Assembly (NCBI RefSeq): GCF_029633865.1
Contig: NC_079230.1
Span: forward strand, 27,939,457-28,003,456
Length of the DNA: 64,000 nt
Origin: Lampris incognitus
Taxonomy: Eukaryota > Chordata > Actinopteri > Lampriformes > Lampridae
Reading direction: 5' to 3'
Position numbers and translations under genes: made by a program. Under the pieces are notes generated by a model. That model made no database searches and was not told where the DNA came from. It saw only the letters and a list, made by a program, of their open reading frames with translations. Of the stretch, positions 1-11,909 are shown piece by piece; the stretch's first letter is position 1, and each line of letters starts with the position of its first letter.

Positions 1-1410
1 TAGTTAACGATCTCAGAGTGAGTGATGATAATAACAATGTTTCCATTCTTTTACTCCTTGATCTGACGGCTGTCTTTGATACAGTTGATCACGATATACT
101 TCTAGACTGCCTTGAGAATTGGATTGGCCTTCCAGGCACTGACCTATCATGGTTCTACACATACGTATCTCACTGGCAGAAGCTATTTTTTTAGTCTTTC
201 TGGCCATGTCTCAGACAAACATGTAATTTTCTCAGGTATTCCGCAGAGTTCCATTCTTGGTCCTTTATTGTTCTGCCTGTACATGCTGCCGCTTGGGAAA
301 ATTATCTGTTATCATGGAGTGAATTTCCATTTTTATGCTGATGATACTCAATTGTATTTGTCTGTAGCGCCAGATGACCCCAATGCTCTCAATCCCTTAA
401 TGAATTGTCTGTCTAGTATTAAACAATGGATGAGTGAAAACTTTCTCAAATTGAACGAAGACAAGACAGAAAATCTCATTATAGGCACTAATGCACAGGG
501 AGAAATGATATCAAGTAGAATGGGAAGTCTGGCTGTACAGAATAAGACTGTAGTAAAAAACCTGGGTGTCATCACTGACTCTGAGTTAGATTTTAAATCA
601 CATATCAACAATTTTACAAAGGGGGCCTTTCTTTCCACCTAAAAAATATTGCTAGAATTAGACCCTATCTCTCCCTGGAAGATGCCAAAAAGGTGACGCA
701 TGCTTTTATCTCTTCACGTCTAGACTATTGCAATGCACTTCTTTCTGGTTTACCCAAAAAAAAGGTATTGATAGGCTGCAACTAGTACAGAACACGGCAG
801 CAAGGGTGGCAACAAAAACCAGGATGAGAGATCACATTACCCCAGTTTTAGCATCTTTACACTGGCTTCTTGTAGCATTGAGGATTTATTTTAAAATTAT
901 TTTACTTGTGTTTAAAGCTCTACATAGTTTAGCACCCTCATACCTATCTGACTGCTTATCTGATTATGTTCCGAGCCGCTCTCTCAGATCCTCTGGTGCT
1001 GGCCTGCTCAATGTCCCTAGAATGATCTAGAAAAAGTATAGCGAAGCAGCATTTTGTTTTTATGCACCGACGGCTTGGAATAGACCCCCCCCCCAACAAA
1101 CAAGAGAAGCAACGTCCATAGATAGTTTTAAGAATCAGCTCCAGACCCATTTTTATGCTCTTGCTTTTAATTAATTCCACTTTATATTTTTTTTATTCTT
1201 ATTTTTTGTATCTTGTACTGTGGTTTTATTTCTTGCCTTGTTTTATGTTTTTTGCCTAGGTCTGTGTTTTATTACTTTTACCTTATTTTATCTGTATTGT
1301 TGTTGAGTTTTATTGTTTCCTTTGTTTTTAATGTAAAGCACTTTGAGTTGCATTTTATGTATGAAGGGTGCTATACAACTAAAGTTTTTATTATTATTAT
1401 TATTATTATG
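1..1410 (+). mobile_element. L2-type LINE fragment (reverse transcriptase to 3' tail)
   Basis: The plus strand encodes the C-terminal half of an L2/CR1-clade reverse transcriptase. Visible motifs are SSILGPLLF, the catalytic box FYADDTQLYLS (331-363), KNLGV, a SRLDYCNAL stretch near 718-738, and ITPVLASLHWLL near 836-872. The frame breaks around 640, and an in-frame stop lies near 1028, so the copy is dead. The 3' end has the usual L2 form: an AAGCACTTTGAGTTG-like segment followed by a short TTA repeat (about 1387-1409). The 5' part lies left of the window. It sits upstream of the first visible POLN exon, probably in a POLN intron. Confidence 0.9.
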
Positions 1411-1951
1411 CAAAACTGTTGAAAGCACATAAGGAAACAGAGATGTTGGGGAAGCGCTGGCATGCATTGCCACATGATTTCAAAGGATGGGGGAGTGACT
1501 TTTTAAGCACCCCAGGGGGGTTCTTGCCAAAACACACCAACAACTTTCACTGTTTTACCGGCCAACCAGATTTTTAGAGCAGAGGAGGACATCCAAATGA
1601 CAGCTGGAGACATGCCGAAGTGTCTGGCAGGTTAGAAACCCTCGCCAGCAACAAACAAGATGTAAGGTAATTCGGCTGGTGGCCATGCTTAAATCCACAG
1701 TGTGGTTGTGTTGGATCGGCATGGTGGCCTCGTGAGTCAGGGTCCTTTAAATACAGTGCGTTGGTATGAGCTCCCGTCAGTGAACAAGCAAGCCTCTGAC
1801 TCCTCCTAGGTCCAGAGTCGTGTTTCTGGAGCTCGGACCATCCCTTATGGTCGGAACATGGTGAGAGAGAACTTTCCACACTGGAAAAGTATCACATTTC
1901 GTATTACTGATGTGTTGATATGTGGATCTGTTTGTTGCTTTGCAATGCCAG
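1411..1951 (+). other. POLN intron, no coding signal seen
   Basis: Unique-looking sequence between the L2 tail and the first POLN exon in the window. No exon for the preceding POLN motif (QAERQAxNFxxQGSAAD) was found here, so that exon should lie left of position 1. Confidence 0.5.
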
Positions 1952-2019
1952 GCTGGTGGCCCAGCTCCACGATGAGCTGCTGTATGAGGTGGAGGACTCC
2001 CAGGTGGAGCAGTTTGCAG
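1952..2019 (+). CDS. POLN: POLN exon with polymerase motif C
   Basis: 68-bp exon. The acceptor CCAG ends at 1951 and the donor is G|GTGAAT at 2020. It begins with the last base of an Arg codon and encodes LVAQLHDELLYEVEDSQVEQFA plus one base of the following Ala codon. The HDE triplet is the diagnostic family A catalytic motif. Confidence 0.88.
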
Positions 2020-3985
2020 GTGAATATCTTCTGCAATGTGTCGTCCAGTGAGATTATTAGGTTTATGACTCATTAAGACTAACACAGTAGTACCTGTACG
2101 GTTACTGATATTTCTTTGTATTGGTATGTGTGTGTGTGTGTACGTGCGTGTGCATGGGCAGCTCTTGTGAAGAGTACCATGGAGTCCCTGCAGCACATAG
2201 ACTGTCTCGGAGTTAATCTGAAGGTAAGCAAATGGAAATTTGATGTACTACAATAATTCAGTACTTTGATATTTTCCTGTTATTGTCCCAAGAGATGGTA
2301 TGATGCAGAATGATTTCTGAGATTTTTCCTCCATGAACCCGATCTGACCCCCAAGGTTGGACTTGTTTGCTTGCTTGCTTGGGGGTCGTCCCGGGTCGTC
2401 CTCTGTGTGGAGTTTCCATGTTCTCCCCGTGTCTGCGTGGGGTTCCTCCGCGTGCTCCAGGTGTAGGTCAGGTGAATCGGCCGTACTAAATTGTCCCTAT
2501 GGGCCGCTCTGATGGCCGAGCGGAATAAACCGCCGTTCTTGCAGTCCGCTCGTCATGTGGCTGGGAGGTTCGTATCCCAGACTCGCCGTAACCGGTCATG
2601 GCCAGAGCGTCCACGGAGTGAGGCATTCATTAGGCCGCCCTTACCCGAGGGATAGTGGGTGTAGATCGGTGTAGTGTTCAGGGACTCATCGTTCTCCAGC
2701 GACCCCTCTGGCCCGTCCAGGTGCCTGCAGCCAAGCAACCGAACGCATTCTCCCTACGTCTCCTTTGCGGCCTGAGGGTAATGCAATCCATGCGAGGCTT
2801 CAGCGTGTAAAATAGCGAGAGCAGTCAACACGAGTTTGAAGGAAGCTGGTGTTACGACTATCTCCTTCCTGTGGAAACGTGAGCCAGGGGAGTTATTCGG
2901 CAAGAGTTCCGGCCATATGCCATTGGGTTAATCGGGTGGGATAAGGGGAAAAACCAGAAATAAATTTATAAAAAAAAAAAATTGTCCCTAGGTGTGAATG
3001 TGTTGGCCCTGTGATGGACGTGCGGCCTGTCCAGGGTGTCTCCCCGCCCGCCGCACAATGACTGCTGGGTAGGCTCCAGCATCCCTGCGACCCTAGGTGG
3101 GGTAAGCGGTTTGGATAATGGATGGATGGATGGAACCCGATCTGCTTTAGTGTAGGCTCTCTCTTGGGTCCGTGCTCATAAAGACACCCTCGTGCTAATG
3201 TGACGTTTGGACCACGAGGAGCTGGATGATGACACACCTGTTGTAGGCATGATTTGTAGAGGGACAACCACTGCCAACAGCTGCGAGTTGTAGCGTAGCA
3301 TTTTCTCAACTGCTATCAAGTGTGACAGCTGGAGTTATGACAGGTTGTAGTGCAGTAGACTTCCAAGATGATTCGACTGGTGTGTATTTCCCCATCTCTA
3401 ACCACGGCCCTGTAGCATTGTGGGAAAACTACAGAGGGGAATGGACAGCCATGGACGGACACATCAGTCAGACCAGGCTAAATGATTACCACACTTGGTC
3501 TTGTCATCAGAGGCGTTACAGCTCTGAGTACTTCTCCAACACAGGATGAATTCACTGAAGGGTCGAGAAATGTGTTAGTATCCCTGATTTGTGTTTTATT
3601 TTTGAAAAGGGTATTTGAATTAAGAATGCAACAACTGACCAATGTTGTTGTTGTAATATATCATTATGGTATTATGAGCAAATCCCCCCAGCTGCCGCTG
3701 TAGGTGTAGCATAGCTGCTCGTGTGTGCCGTAGGTAGGTCAGAACATGAATCAGATGATTTTGAGGTTATCAGCTGAAGGCGGCCAGCAGCAGGACACCA
3801 GCATGTGTGTTTATTCATGAAGCGGGTCTGTGGGCCGCGTTGTGTGTTGTTTGTCACACAGCGGCAGTCAGCGGGCTGATAAAAGACCCTGATTGAATGT
3901 AGGTCACTTTGGACGGTGTGTGCACCCATATCTGTGTCCACACACGTGCACATACACTGACATCCCTCCCTGTGTGTGTGTGCTC

Positions 3986-4029
<44 letters not shown>

Positions 4030-4121
4030 CCTAGGTCCCCCTGAAGGTGGTGGTCTCCAGTGGCAAGTCGTGGGGCTCCATGTCAGACCTGAACATACCT
4101 CGAACGTCACTCTCTCTCTGA
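1952..4121 (+). CDS. POLN: DNA polymerase nu, last three coding exons (partial gene)
   Basis: POLN is a family A (Pol I-like) nuclear DNA polymerase implicated in translesion synthesis and cross-link repair. Three exons are seen: 1952-2019, 2162-2223 and 4035-4121, with TGA at 4119-4121. Phases join cleanly, G|CT giving Ala at the first junction and phase 0 at the second. The first exon carries family A motif C, QLHDELLYEVED, whose Asp-Glu pair belongs to the catalytic palm. The next reads ALVKSTMESLQHIDCLGVNLK, and the last starts VPLKVVVSSGKSWGSM. All three align with the human POLN C-terminus, but the fish protein ends 28 residues into the last exon without the long human tail. All upstream exons are outside the window. 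POLN faces NAT8L tail to tail, as in human 4p16.3. Confidence 0.88.
2162..2223 (+). CDS. POLN: POLN penultimate exon
   Basis: 62-bp exon. The acceptor follows a TG/TGCATGGGCAG stretch and the donor is AAG|GTAAGC. It matches the human segment AALVRRTMESL in both position and phase. Confidence 0.85.
2347..3132 (+). mobile_element. V-SINE-like element split by a second SINE
   Basis: This carries the fish V-SINE/DANA-type core (GTGTGGAGTTTCCATGTTC..., then GCCCTGTGATGGAC... and a GGATAATGGATGGATGG tail). The 12-bp target duplication GAACCCGATCTG flanks it at 2335-2346 and 3133-3144. The tRNA head looks truncated. A different SINE (2500-2978) sits inside it. It lies in the last POLN intron. Confidence 0.8.
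2500..2978 (+). mobile_element. tRNA(Ser/Leu-like) SINE nested in the V-SINE
   Basis: The head resembles a class II tRNA: GATGGCCGAGCGG (A box, about 2510-2522) and GGTTCGTATCCC (B box, about 2567-2578). The tail is A-rich and ends in an A run at about 2970-2980. The 12-bp duplication AAATTGTCCCTA occurs at 2488-2499 and 2979-2990, which dates this insertion after the surrounding V-SINE. Confidence 0.82.
3145..4034 (+). other. Rest of POLN last intron
   Basis: No gene was recognised. The intron ends in a roughly 58-bp TG repeat (3971-4028) directly before the acceptor TTTCCTAG, so the TG tract replaces much of a normal polypyrimidine tract. Confidence 0.6.
4035..4121 (+). CDS. POLN: POLN terminal coding exon
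   Basis: 28 codons plus TGA. It begins VPLKVVVSSGKSWGSMSDLN, matching human VPLKVSLSAGRSWG. After NIPRTSLSL the frame stops, so the fish C-terminal tail is short. Confidence 0.85.
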   Translation, partial: VPLKVVVSSGKSWGSMSDLNIPRTSLSL

Positions 4122-4925
4122 ACACCCCCCCACCCCCCTCACCATTTTGATTGTCCCCTTTTCTTTTATCTCCTTCTACATCCTCCACATTTCTCTGGTC
4201 ATCCTTTCTTCCTGTGTGGGTTTTCATCTGTCTCTTCTTCTGTTTTAGTTTCTTTGTCCATCTCTCTTTCATATATATATCTATATATATATCTATATAT
4301 ATATAGATATATATATAGATATATAGACATGTACACACACTCTAAGTCTCTCTCTCTGTCTGTCTCTCTCTCTCTCTGTCTCTGTCTTTCGCTCTCTCCA
4401 ATTGCCCTGCATCCCCATTGCCATGGTAACCAGGCAGCTGCAGCTCCTTCGAGCTCCCAATTCTCGTGCTCACTCCATCCGTATCCGGGGGCAACGGCAG
4501 GAGCCACAGACTGGATTGCGCCAGTTCCTTTTCTTTTCTTTTTTTTTCCTTCCATTCTGTGGAAGAATTGAATCCTCGTCCTTGTCCTCCTCCTCCTCCT
4601 CCTCCTCCTCCTCCTCCTCCTCCTCTCCTCCTTCATTTTCACACCATCTTGTTAAGACCGGTGCTGTTTTCTCTGCCTCGTTGGCAGGCTGAAGCCACAC
4701 GTTTGAGAGAGGGAGATGTGTTTGTTCGGTCCATATCCCTTCTTCAAAACGGGTCTTTAGCATGACCCAGCAAGAGTGGTCGGGCAGTTTTGTCAGCGAT
4801 GCATCAACCTGCACTGTTTTTAAGAGGTTTACCTTCCAAAAGAAAATAGGATTAATTGTATTTCAGGATTTTCTTGGGTTTATAGTTGCGATTGGTTTCA
4901 ATAAAAACTTACACTGATTTTGTAT
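4122..4925 (+). other. POLN: POLN 3' UTR with poly(A) signal
   Basis: The first AATAAA after the stop is at 4900-4905, followed by a TG/T-rich stretch (TGATTTTGTATG), as expected of a cleavage site near 4920-4930. The UTR contains an AT repeat (about 4271-4328), CT repeats and a CTC triplet run (about 4585-4631). The extent is inferred. Confidence 0.55.
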
Positions 4926-6768
4926 GCACAACGTTTTTAATTTCGGACTTCTCTTACTCAGTGTGTCATGGTTTAATTTAAAAAAGCAATGATAATAAAT
5001 AGTAATAATGATGATAAATAATAATAAATCATAATAATAATAAATTAGTAAAGTGCCATGTATAGCGCCATATAAAGGTGTCTTGGACCTAATCTACCAA
5101 ATGTCTGAGGTGATGCATCACCTTTATGATCCCATGACGTGTCCACATTCACCCACTCTTGTCTCTTCTGACACCAGAACCAGAGATCCATATGACTATT
5201 ATCACCATTACCCAGCATGCAGTCATATTTCATCAGACCCCGTGTGTGCTGGTAAATGGATATTTACTGTATATTTACTGTGTGCTTTTCATGGTAGGAC
5301 ATTTGTTCATTATTGGGTCGTGCAACAGAAGATGCAGTTGTAATTGCAGAATTAATTGTAAAAACCCCTTTCACACTGGCCAAAAAACCCACTGCTGACC
5401 ACCGAAGGCGGATGTTGGTGGGTTTTTTGGCCAGTGTGAAAGCGCTGTAATTCTCGGCTCTCTGGCCTACCACCAACATTTAGCAAGGAGTTCAAATGTT
5501 GGCGAGGCCGAGCTGGTGAAAACAAGGTAAATGACATCAGATGTGTTTTGCAGAGTTATTTTACTGGCCCCGAGCCAGCAGGGACTGGGTCCCGCGGTGG
5601 TGGAGGAGTGTCCGTAATGAACCCCTCTCTGGTGCTGGGTGCATTCAAAGTGACTCACTGATTCAAAGCAGATGATCTCATTTCGGTCCGCCGCCAGCAA
5701 TCAGCCCCTCGCTTGCCGCAGCAGCGTCTTTTACACACTCATTTGGCTCTGGCCCACTATCCCTTTTGTCTCATAAATACCTCACACAGGCACACACCAC
5801 ACGCAGAAACACACACATATTCATACACACATGACCGTCATACACACTGGAAATTGCACACACACACACTTTATTCACACTGATTGTCAGGTGCACTTTT
5901 TTTTGAACACACACGTGCACGCGTATTCACGCACACCCACGTCAAGCTTCCAGACCCACTGACCCAGTTTTCTTGCCTCCGGCAGACACAGTGGGTCTCC
6001 TTTTGCCCCTTACGCCGTCCAATCAAAACACTTTTAAGCCTATGAATGGATCTGGGCTGAACTGTGTGCCTCACGGCATTTCAGCCGCCGCCAGATCACC
6101 TTCTTGGAACGTCACCTAACTCCAGCTGCTGTTTTTAAGCATCGCTGCTTCTGAACTGGGTACAAAAGGTGGGATTTGTGGATATCCAGCACCGTCACCA
6201 CCCATCCCGTCCTGTCGTGTATTCATATTCACCCCAGTTTCTGTTCCTTTTTTAGTGTAACGCCTCTTGGCTGTGGCTGTTAACCCCGCTGACAGGAATG
6301 TGCGCTCGGTGGGACTGCGCTGGTGTGAGGGAAGCTTTTCTCCCCAGGTCAGTGTGAGCAGTTGGGAGCCTGACCAATGGGATAGTGTCATGGAAATCTG
6401 CCCCTCTATTCGGTCATTGTTCTCAGGTTCAGAGGTTCATGGCCTTCCCCCTTGGAGAGGGGAGCGTGAGACCGGCTTGTGTACAAATTGTAACTCTGCA
6501 AGGATGGGGATCTCCGGTGCAGAGTTGTGGACCGAACGGGTCCAAAGATGTAGTAGATCGCTCCCGACCATTTATATATCCAGAGAATTTTTCATTTTTC
6601 AAACAACTCCCTACTTCAAAATTGCCACACTGTGGACACGGTCACATCTGTCACATGCCCCGGTACAGAGCTAGCCCCCCGCTGTTGGCCACTGAGTAGA
6701 GATACTCGGTGGGGGTTAGGTGCCTTGCTCATGGGTGAGTGATCTAGGGATAAAAGAGCATTATTTGT
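4926..6768. other. Intergenic between POLN and NAT8L
   Basis: No coding region is supported. It holds an AT-rich TAA/GAT stretch (4985-5045), a perfect inverted repeat (5369-5441) and CA-rich blocks (5790-5935). The short open frames match nothing I recognise. Confidence 0.5.
5369..5441. repeat. Perfect inverted repeat, possible MITE relic
   Basis: Arms of 24 bp (5369-5392 and 5418-5441) are exact reverse complements, each containing CACTGGCC followed by an A run. They are separated by a 25-bp loop. A foldback MITE or its remnant is the simplest reading. Confidence 0.65.
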
Positions 6769-6941
6769 GGGGCGTCCGGGTAGCGTGGCAGTCTATTCCA
6801 TTGCCTACCAACACGGGGATTGCCGGTTCGAATCCCCGTGTTACCTCCGGCTTGGTCAGGCATCCCTACAGACACAATTGGCAGTGTCTGCGGGTGGGAA
6901 GCTGGGTGTGGGTGTGTGTCCTGGTCACTGCACTAGCGCAT
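6769..6941 (+). mobile_element. tRNA-derived SINE family 1, copy 1 (head only)
   Basis: The tRNA-like head GGGCGTCCGGGTAGCGTGG and B box GGTTCGAATCCCCG are present, followed by the first part of the body. The copy stops at CACTAGCGCATC, so it is 3'-truncated. Nine other copies of this family lie in the window. Confidence 0.85.
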
Positions 6942-7892
6942 CTTTTTTTCAAACACATTTTCACAGGAAGTCAAACCAGCAACCTGGTCAGGCGAGTTAT
7001 CTGTTGTAGTGATTGATTTGGGTGGGAATCTGTTGACTCTCAGGCCCTGATAGTACATGGATTTTTTTTGGGGGGGGAGGGGGGCAATGTTTTACAATCA
7101 GCTTATCTTACGTCTCAGATAAAGGCCAGGTTTAATTTTTGCAGTGGATGATGTCACGGCGAGCTTGTGCTCCGCTGCCGAGAGGAACGTTTTTCATTTT
7201 CACCCCCCCCTCAGCTGAGGGGTGACCTGACAAACCGTTGTTTTCACGGACATTTTCTGCTGTAAAACGATCCCTGTTTCAACCACACCTAAACCTAATC
7301 TGAAATGAGGCCCAGTGATGCACAAATCCAAGAGGGACCGTGATGGAGGACTCCGTCAGGAGTACAGGAAGGATGGTGATGGAGGACTCCGTCAGGAGGT
7401 GAGCAGCCTCCCAAACGAGGAGATGAGCATGCCAGTGTGACCGTGAATGATGCTTGTGTCTTAATGACCCCCATGCCATTTACAGGAAGGCAAGACCTGA
7501 GGGCTCTTTAGGAGGCTCCTGTTGTCAAGGGCAACAGCATCCACTTCCTCCAGCTGCCATCTCCATGGCAACAGTGACATGCCCAAGTGAGTAAAACCTA
7601 TAGTCGTCATAGTAATAACTGTGATTATCAAACAATACGTTGCACGAGTACCCCCAGTGTGTCGCCCTCCCTGCCCACCCCGAGGGCGGGGAATACCTCC
7701 TGGTATTGGAGGGAAAAAACAATCAATTCACTGTTGGAACGTGTAAAAGCTTGATGCATTGTTGTTTTTAATTGATACAGTATGTACATCCAGTTTTCAA
7801 TCATTGTCATCATTATCATAATGCAAGAAATCTCATCTTTACATCTATACAGTGTTCCCATTGTTGTCAGTAGAAAAGAAAGGGTTAATAAT

Positions 7893-7923
<31 letters not shown>

Positions 7924-9744
7924 GTAATAGCACTAGTAATTCTGGTATGGTAATACAGCGGTCTTCCAAAAGAACGGCAGAAAAGGGAACTGAAATTACA
8001 CAGACCCCAATAAAAACCAGGTCGTCCCTGCAGTCGCACTGTGATCAGGACAGGTTCGAGCCGAAAACCACGTCCGCGCTGAGCCTTCAGCGGGTCCCCG
8101 GCACCTCCTCTTCACTTCTGACACAAACGGGCTCCGTTTCTAACACTCGTCTCACCAGGATGCACAAAGCCTGCTCTCGTTCACTCAAACTCAGCAACAT
8201 CTCAGCAGGCTCGGCCTTAGTACTGTACACGGCAACCTCTGACCCCACCTCACTCTCCCAATTTTGGCCCTTTCTTTCCTCTCTTTTCATTCCTCTCTTC
8301 ACAACCGCCTTAATCCCTGTAACCCCTTTAACCCGCTGGGCCCCAGGCACTGTTTACTCAGTGGCCTACTTTATATGCCCAAGGGCCCCCTTTCTCTCAT
8401 TTCTCACTGCAGCCAGAGCACCCCTTCCTCCCCACCGGGTCCGACACGAGACCTCAACACATTTCCCCCCTGATACCATTTAAATCCTCTGCCCTACCCC
8501 TCTTTTCACTTCTCCCCCAATTCCTTCTGCCTAATCTATCCATCCATCCCTCTCTCGGCTCTCTTCCTCCTATCAGGGCCGGCTAGCTGACCTGACTGCC
8601 TCCCCACAGTGCGACTGCAAATCATTCCCCCCCGCTGTGCTTTGTGTGGGTTGGTTTCCTGGCAACAGACAACAGCCATGACAGGGTTCCTAGTCAGAGA
8701 GAGCCTATCTCACCTCAGTGGCTAGCTGTGTAGCTCGTTAGCTCCTTCCACAGCCATTGATATGTATATCTATGGCTGGGGCGAGAGCAGCAGGAGCTAG
8801 CAGCGCTGCTGCTGTTACTAGGCCGGGTTCTCTCCATGACCGAGATTGCAGGCAGACAGGCCGGACAATGGAGGCCGTCTCTGTGACCAACTGAGTTTAA
8901 TCCAGGGACGCCGGCAGTCTGAAGAAAGATGGCGTATACTGCAGTCTCTGAAAGTGGCTGCCATTAATCACTGTGGGGCTGTTGTGAGATATTCTGGAGA
9001 AGGACATCTGCGCTACAGTTGTACCTCTTTAATAGTGCTGTAAACGTCTTTGTCATATATTTTAAATTCATAGCTCCTGTTACAAAAGAATCAAAAAATA
9101 TCCCCCAGGTTCTATTTACAGTAAAATACACTTTACAACTTTACATTTACTAAATGGCTGATTCAAAAGCAGACTTTGAATCTCATAAGAAAAATCAAGC
9201 TGTTTCAGGGTCGTGGTCCTGGCAGCTGCAGCATACATGTTTTACTTAATTATATATTCGTCGTAGTGCAAGGAGAAACTGTCTCAGTGATGCCAGTTAA
9301 CCAGGGGTCTCTGTGGCTGAGCACTGACCACTGAGCAGAGACCGCTTTCAGAGTCTTGCTCTACGCCATCTTGTTCTCGTCTGCTCGGACCTGCATCTCA
9401 AGACTACAGCAGAATCGTTTTGTCCTCCTCCTGTCTTTTTCCCCCGTTTCCCCCACCGGCATCTGTACAAATATGCAGAGGTACACCTGTTTGCTTTGAC
9501 TTCTAGTTAAAAAAAAATACATCTTTGACACATATTTTTTGTAAAGGAAAATACAAAAAACAAGAATCATTGTACAATCAAACACCTCGTCGGGCCTCTC
9601 CGAGCGAGCGGCCGTGATGCAGGTTGCCCCACGGCGGCGGCGCCATCAGCAATCAGAACAGTAGAAGGGATAAAACGTCAATGCAGCATTTCGCATTTCC
9701 TCAAAGATTGTATCTCTTTATCGCGTGGGTTTCATCTATTTGTA
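6942..9744. other. NAT8L downstream region, no gene seen
   Basis: This holds an AAT repeat (about 7889-7932), a short tandem duplication (GATGGAGGACTCCGTCAGGA twice, 7341-7400) and a GCTAGC-rich patch (about 8721-8805). A 233-codon plus-strand frame at 7782-8483 has poly-Asn from the AAT repeat and no recognisable domain. Confidence 0.45.
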
Positions 9745-10181
9745 TTTATTGCTTGATTAGATGGCACGTGGGCGGGGTTTTTTTTTTTTTTTTTTTTAAC
9801 GATACCGGGTACAGAATTGCTGTGAACAAAATAGAGCCATGAGGGTAAAATTAAAAATGCAGCAACAACTTTGTCACCTTTGGCAAAATTTCAACCTCCA
9901 AAAACTAGCCGTGGGTCATCGCAGGAATTACACTTTGTGGCGGCGTCATGTCCCGTATATATGCGTATGATACATGGGATTGGTAATATATGCAAAAAAA
10001 TAAAATGAAAACAAAAACAAAAACAAAACAAAAAAAAACTTTGATATTTACTATAGGAGATTTTCAAAGAAAATATCTGTACTGTAATAGCAAAACAAGA
10101 CACTGTTGTGCTACAAGTGCTAACGTGTTCTTGGCACCTGTGGCCTCAGTCCAGAGGGAGTGGCGTCCTCTCCAGGTAGAG

Positions 10182-10222
<41 letters not shown>

Positions 10223-10862
10223 GAGTCCACGCTGTCGCCCCCCCCCCCAACACACACACACAGCCCGGGTCCCCCCCCCACCCGCTTTAAAACTGCCCAA
10301 GTGGTATATTCCTCCCTCACCCCTCCCCCTCCTTGCAAGGTGGAACATTCCAGGCGACAGCCATCTTCTCAGACAAACAACGTCCGTTGAGATGGTTCAA
10401 AATCAGCAGCGATGACAGGTAGCAGTAAATAATAATAATAATAATAATAATACATTAGCAGTAGGTAGAGATATGTACAGTCACACAAAACGGCAAACAT
10501 CTAATGCTGTTTTGTCACCGAAAAAAAGAAGAATAAGAAAAAAAAAGAACCAATAGCTGCTTGTTGTCAGGGTTGTTGTTGTTGTTGTTGTTTTTTTCTC
10601 CGTGAAACGTCTCGTTCTGAAGGTAACAAAAGCAAAACGAAGGAAAGCTTTATAAAAATAGGAAATCTTTGTAAGAACTTAAAACGTTGGCAGTTTACAT
10701 TCATGCCCACGAGCGTCCTGTCCAGCGCTCTCGCGGACCGGGCAGGACGCGCGCGCCGCGTCACCTGTCTTCTCGCACCCAAGGAAGGAACTGTACAACT
10801 ATGCGTCTTTCGAACGCAGCACTGATCGCGAGGAGCACAGATGACGTCGCTAGCCGGATACT

Positions 10863-10950
10863 GACCAGGCCGTCAGTGGGTACCGACCAGGCCGTCAGTG
10901 GGTCCTGACCAGGCCGTCACTGGGTACCGACCAGGCCGTCAGTGGATCCG
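10863..10950. repeat. 22-bp tandem repeat, four copies
   Basis: The unit GACCAGGCCGTCAGTGGGTA is followed by two variable bases. Four units are in exact 22-bp register. Confidence 0.85.
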
Positions 10951-11489
10951 GGTTTTAGAGTATCGGAGGAGGCCGAGCCGTTTTGTCAGAACAGCTCCGG
11001 CACACAAAGCTTCGTTTATGGGCAATGTTAACGAAAAGGACCATTCCCCCATTGTAGTTGCCGCTTTCTCCCGTCATGCGCCGTCCCCTTCTCAGTCCTC
11101 AACCAATAGCAAAGCACGCTCACACTGCCCCGCCCCCCCGTCAATTCACCAAAAATCAATCAAATAAAAAGAAGCGTGAGGTTTTTTTTTTTTTTTAGAT
11201 TGTACGTCAGCAGAAAACTTGAGGGGAATGGTACGTCGTTGAATTTACACAGATAGGAGTTGCATATGGTTTTTTTTCTACATTCTAATACCGACTATGC
11301 TTTACCAGTATGAAATAGGAGGTGAGACGTCATAGGGCATAGCGAAAGAAACACAGACGTTAACTCAGAAACTTTATATGTCGATGCATTTTAGTCATCA
11401 GTCAGTGCAGTGTCTGCCCCACTCAGAATCACCTGTGTGCTACCTTTAGCCATACCGTCCTCGGGATCTTTCAACTTCAATTACAGTTA

Positions 11490-11909
11490 AAAAAAAAATT
11501 CTGGACCCCCCCTACCCTGCCAATTACCCGACTCTTCTGAGCCGTCCCAGTCGCTGCTGCACCCCCTCTGCCGATCCGGGGAGGGCTGCAGACTACCACA
11601 TAACTCCTCCGATACGTGTGGAATCGCCAGCCGCTTCTTTTCACCTGACAGTGAGGAGTTTCGCCAGGGGGACGTAGCGGGTGGGAGGAGCACGCTATTC
11701 CCCCCACCCCGACCAGGCACCCCGAGCCACCAGAGGAGGCGCTAGTGCAGCGACCAGGACACATACCCACATCCGGCTTCCCGCCCGCAGACACGGCCAA
11801 TTGTGTCTGTAGGGACGCCCGACCAAGCCGGAGGTAACGCGGGGTACTCGAACCGGCGATCCCCGTGTTGGTCGGCAACGGAATAGACCGCCACGCCACC
11901 CGGACGCCC
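11490..11909 (-). mobile_element. tRNA-derived SINE family 1, copy 2 (full length)
   Basis: Complete copy on the minus strand. The tRNA head is at the right (GGGCGTCCGGGTGGCGTGGC), then the body with CACTAGCGCCTCCTCTGG and CTCCCCGGATCGGCAGAG, and the G-rich tail at the left. Confidence 0.9.

Noticed and set aside
6771-6850. Functional tRNA genes at the SINE and LTR heads
   Set aside because: The B boxes are good but the heads do not fold as full cloverleaves and continue into SINE or LTR bodies; they are tRNA-derived repeats.
7782-8483. 233-codon plus-strand frame
   Set aside because: It starts in an AAT repeat giving poly-Asn; no recognisable domain or conserved motif.
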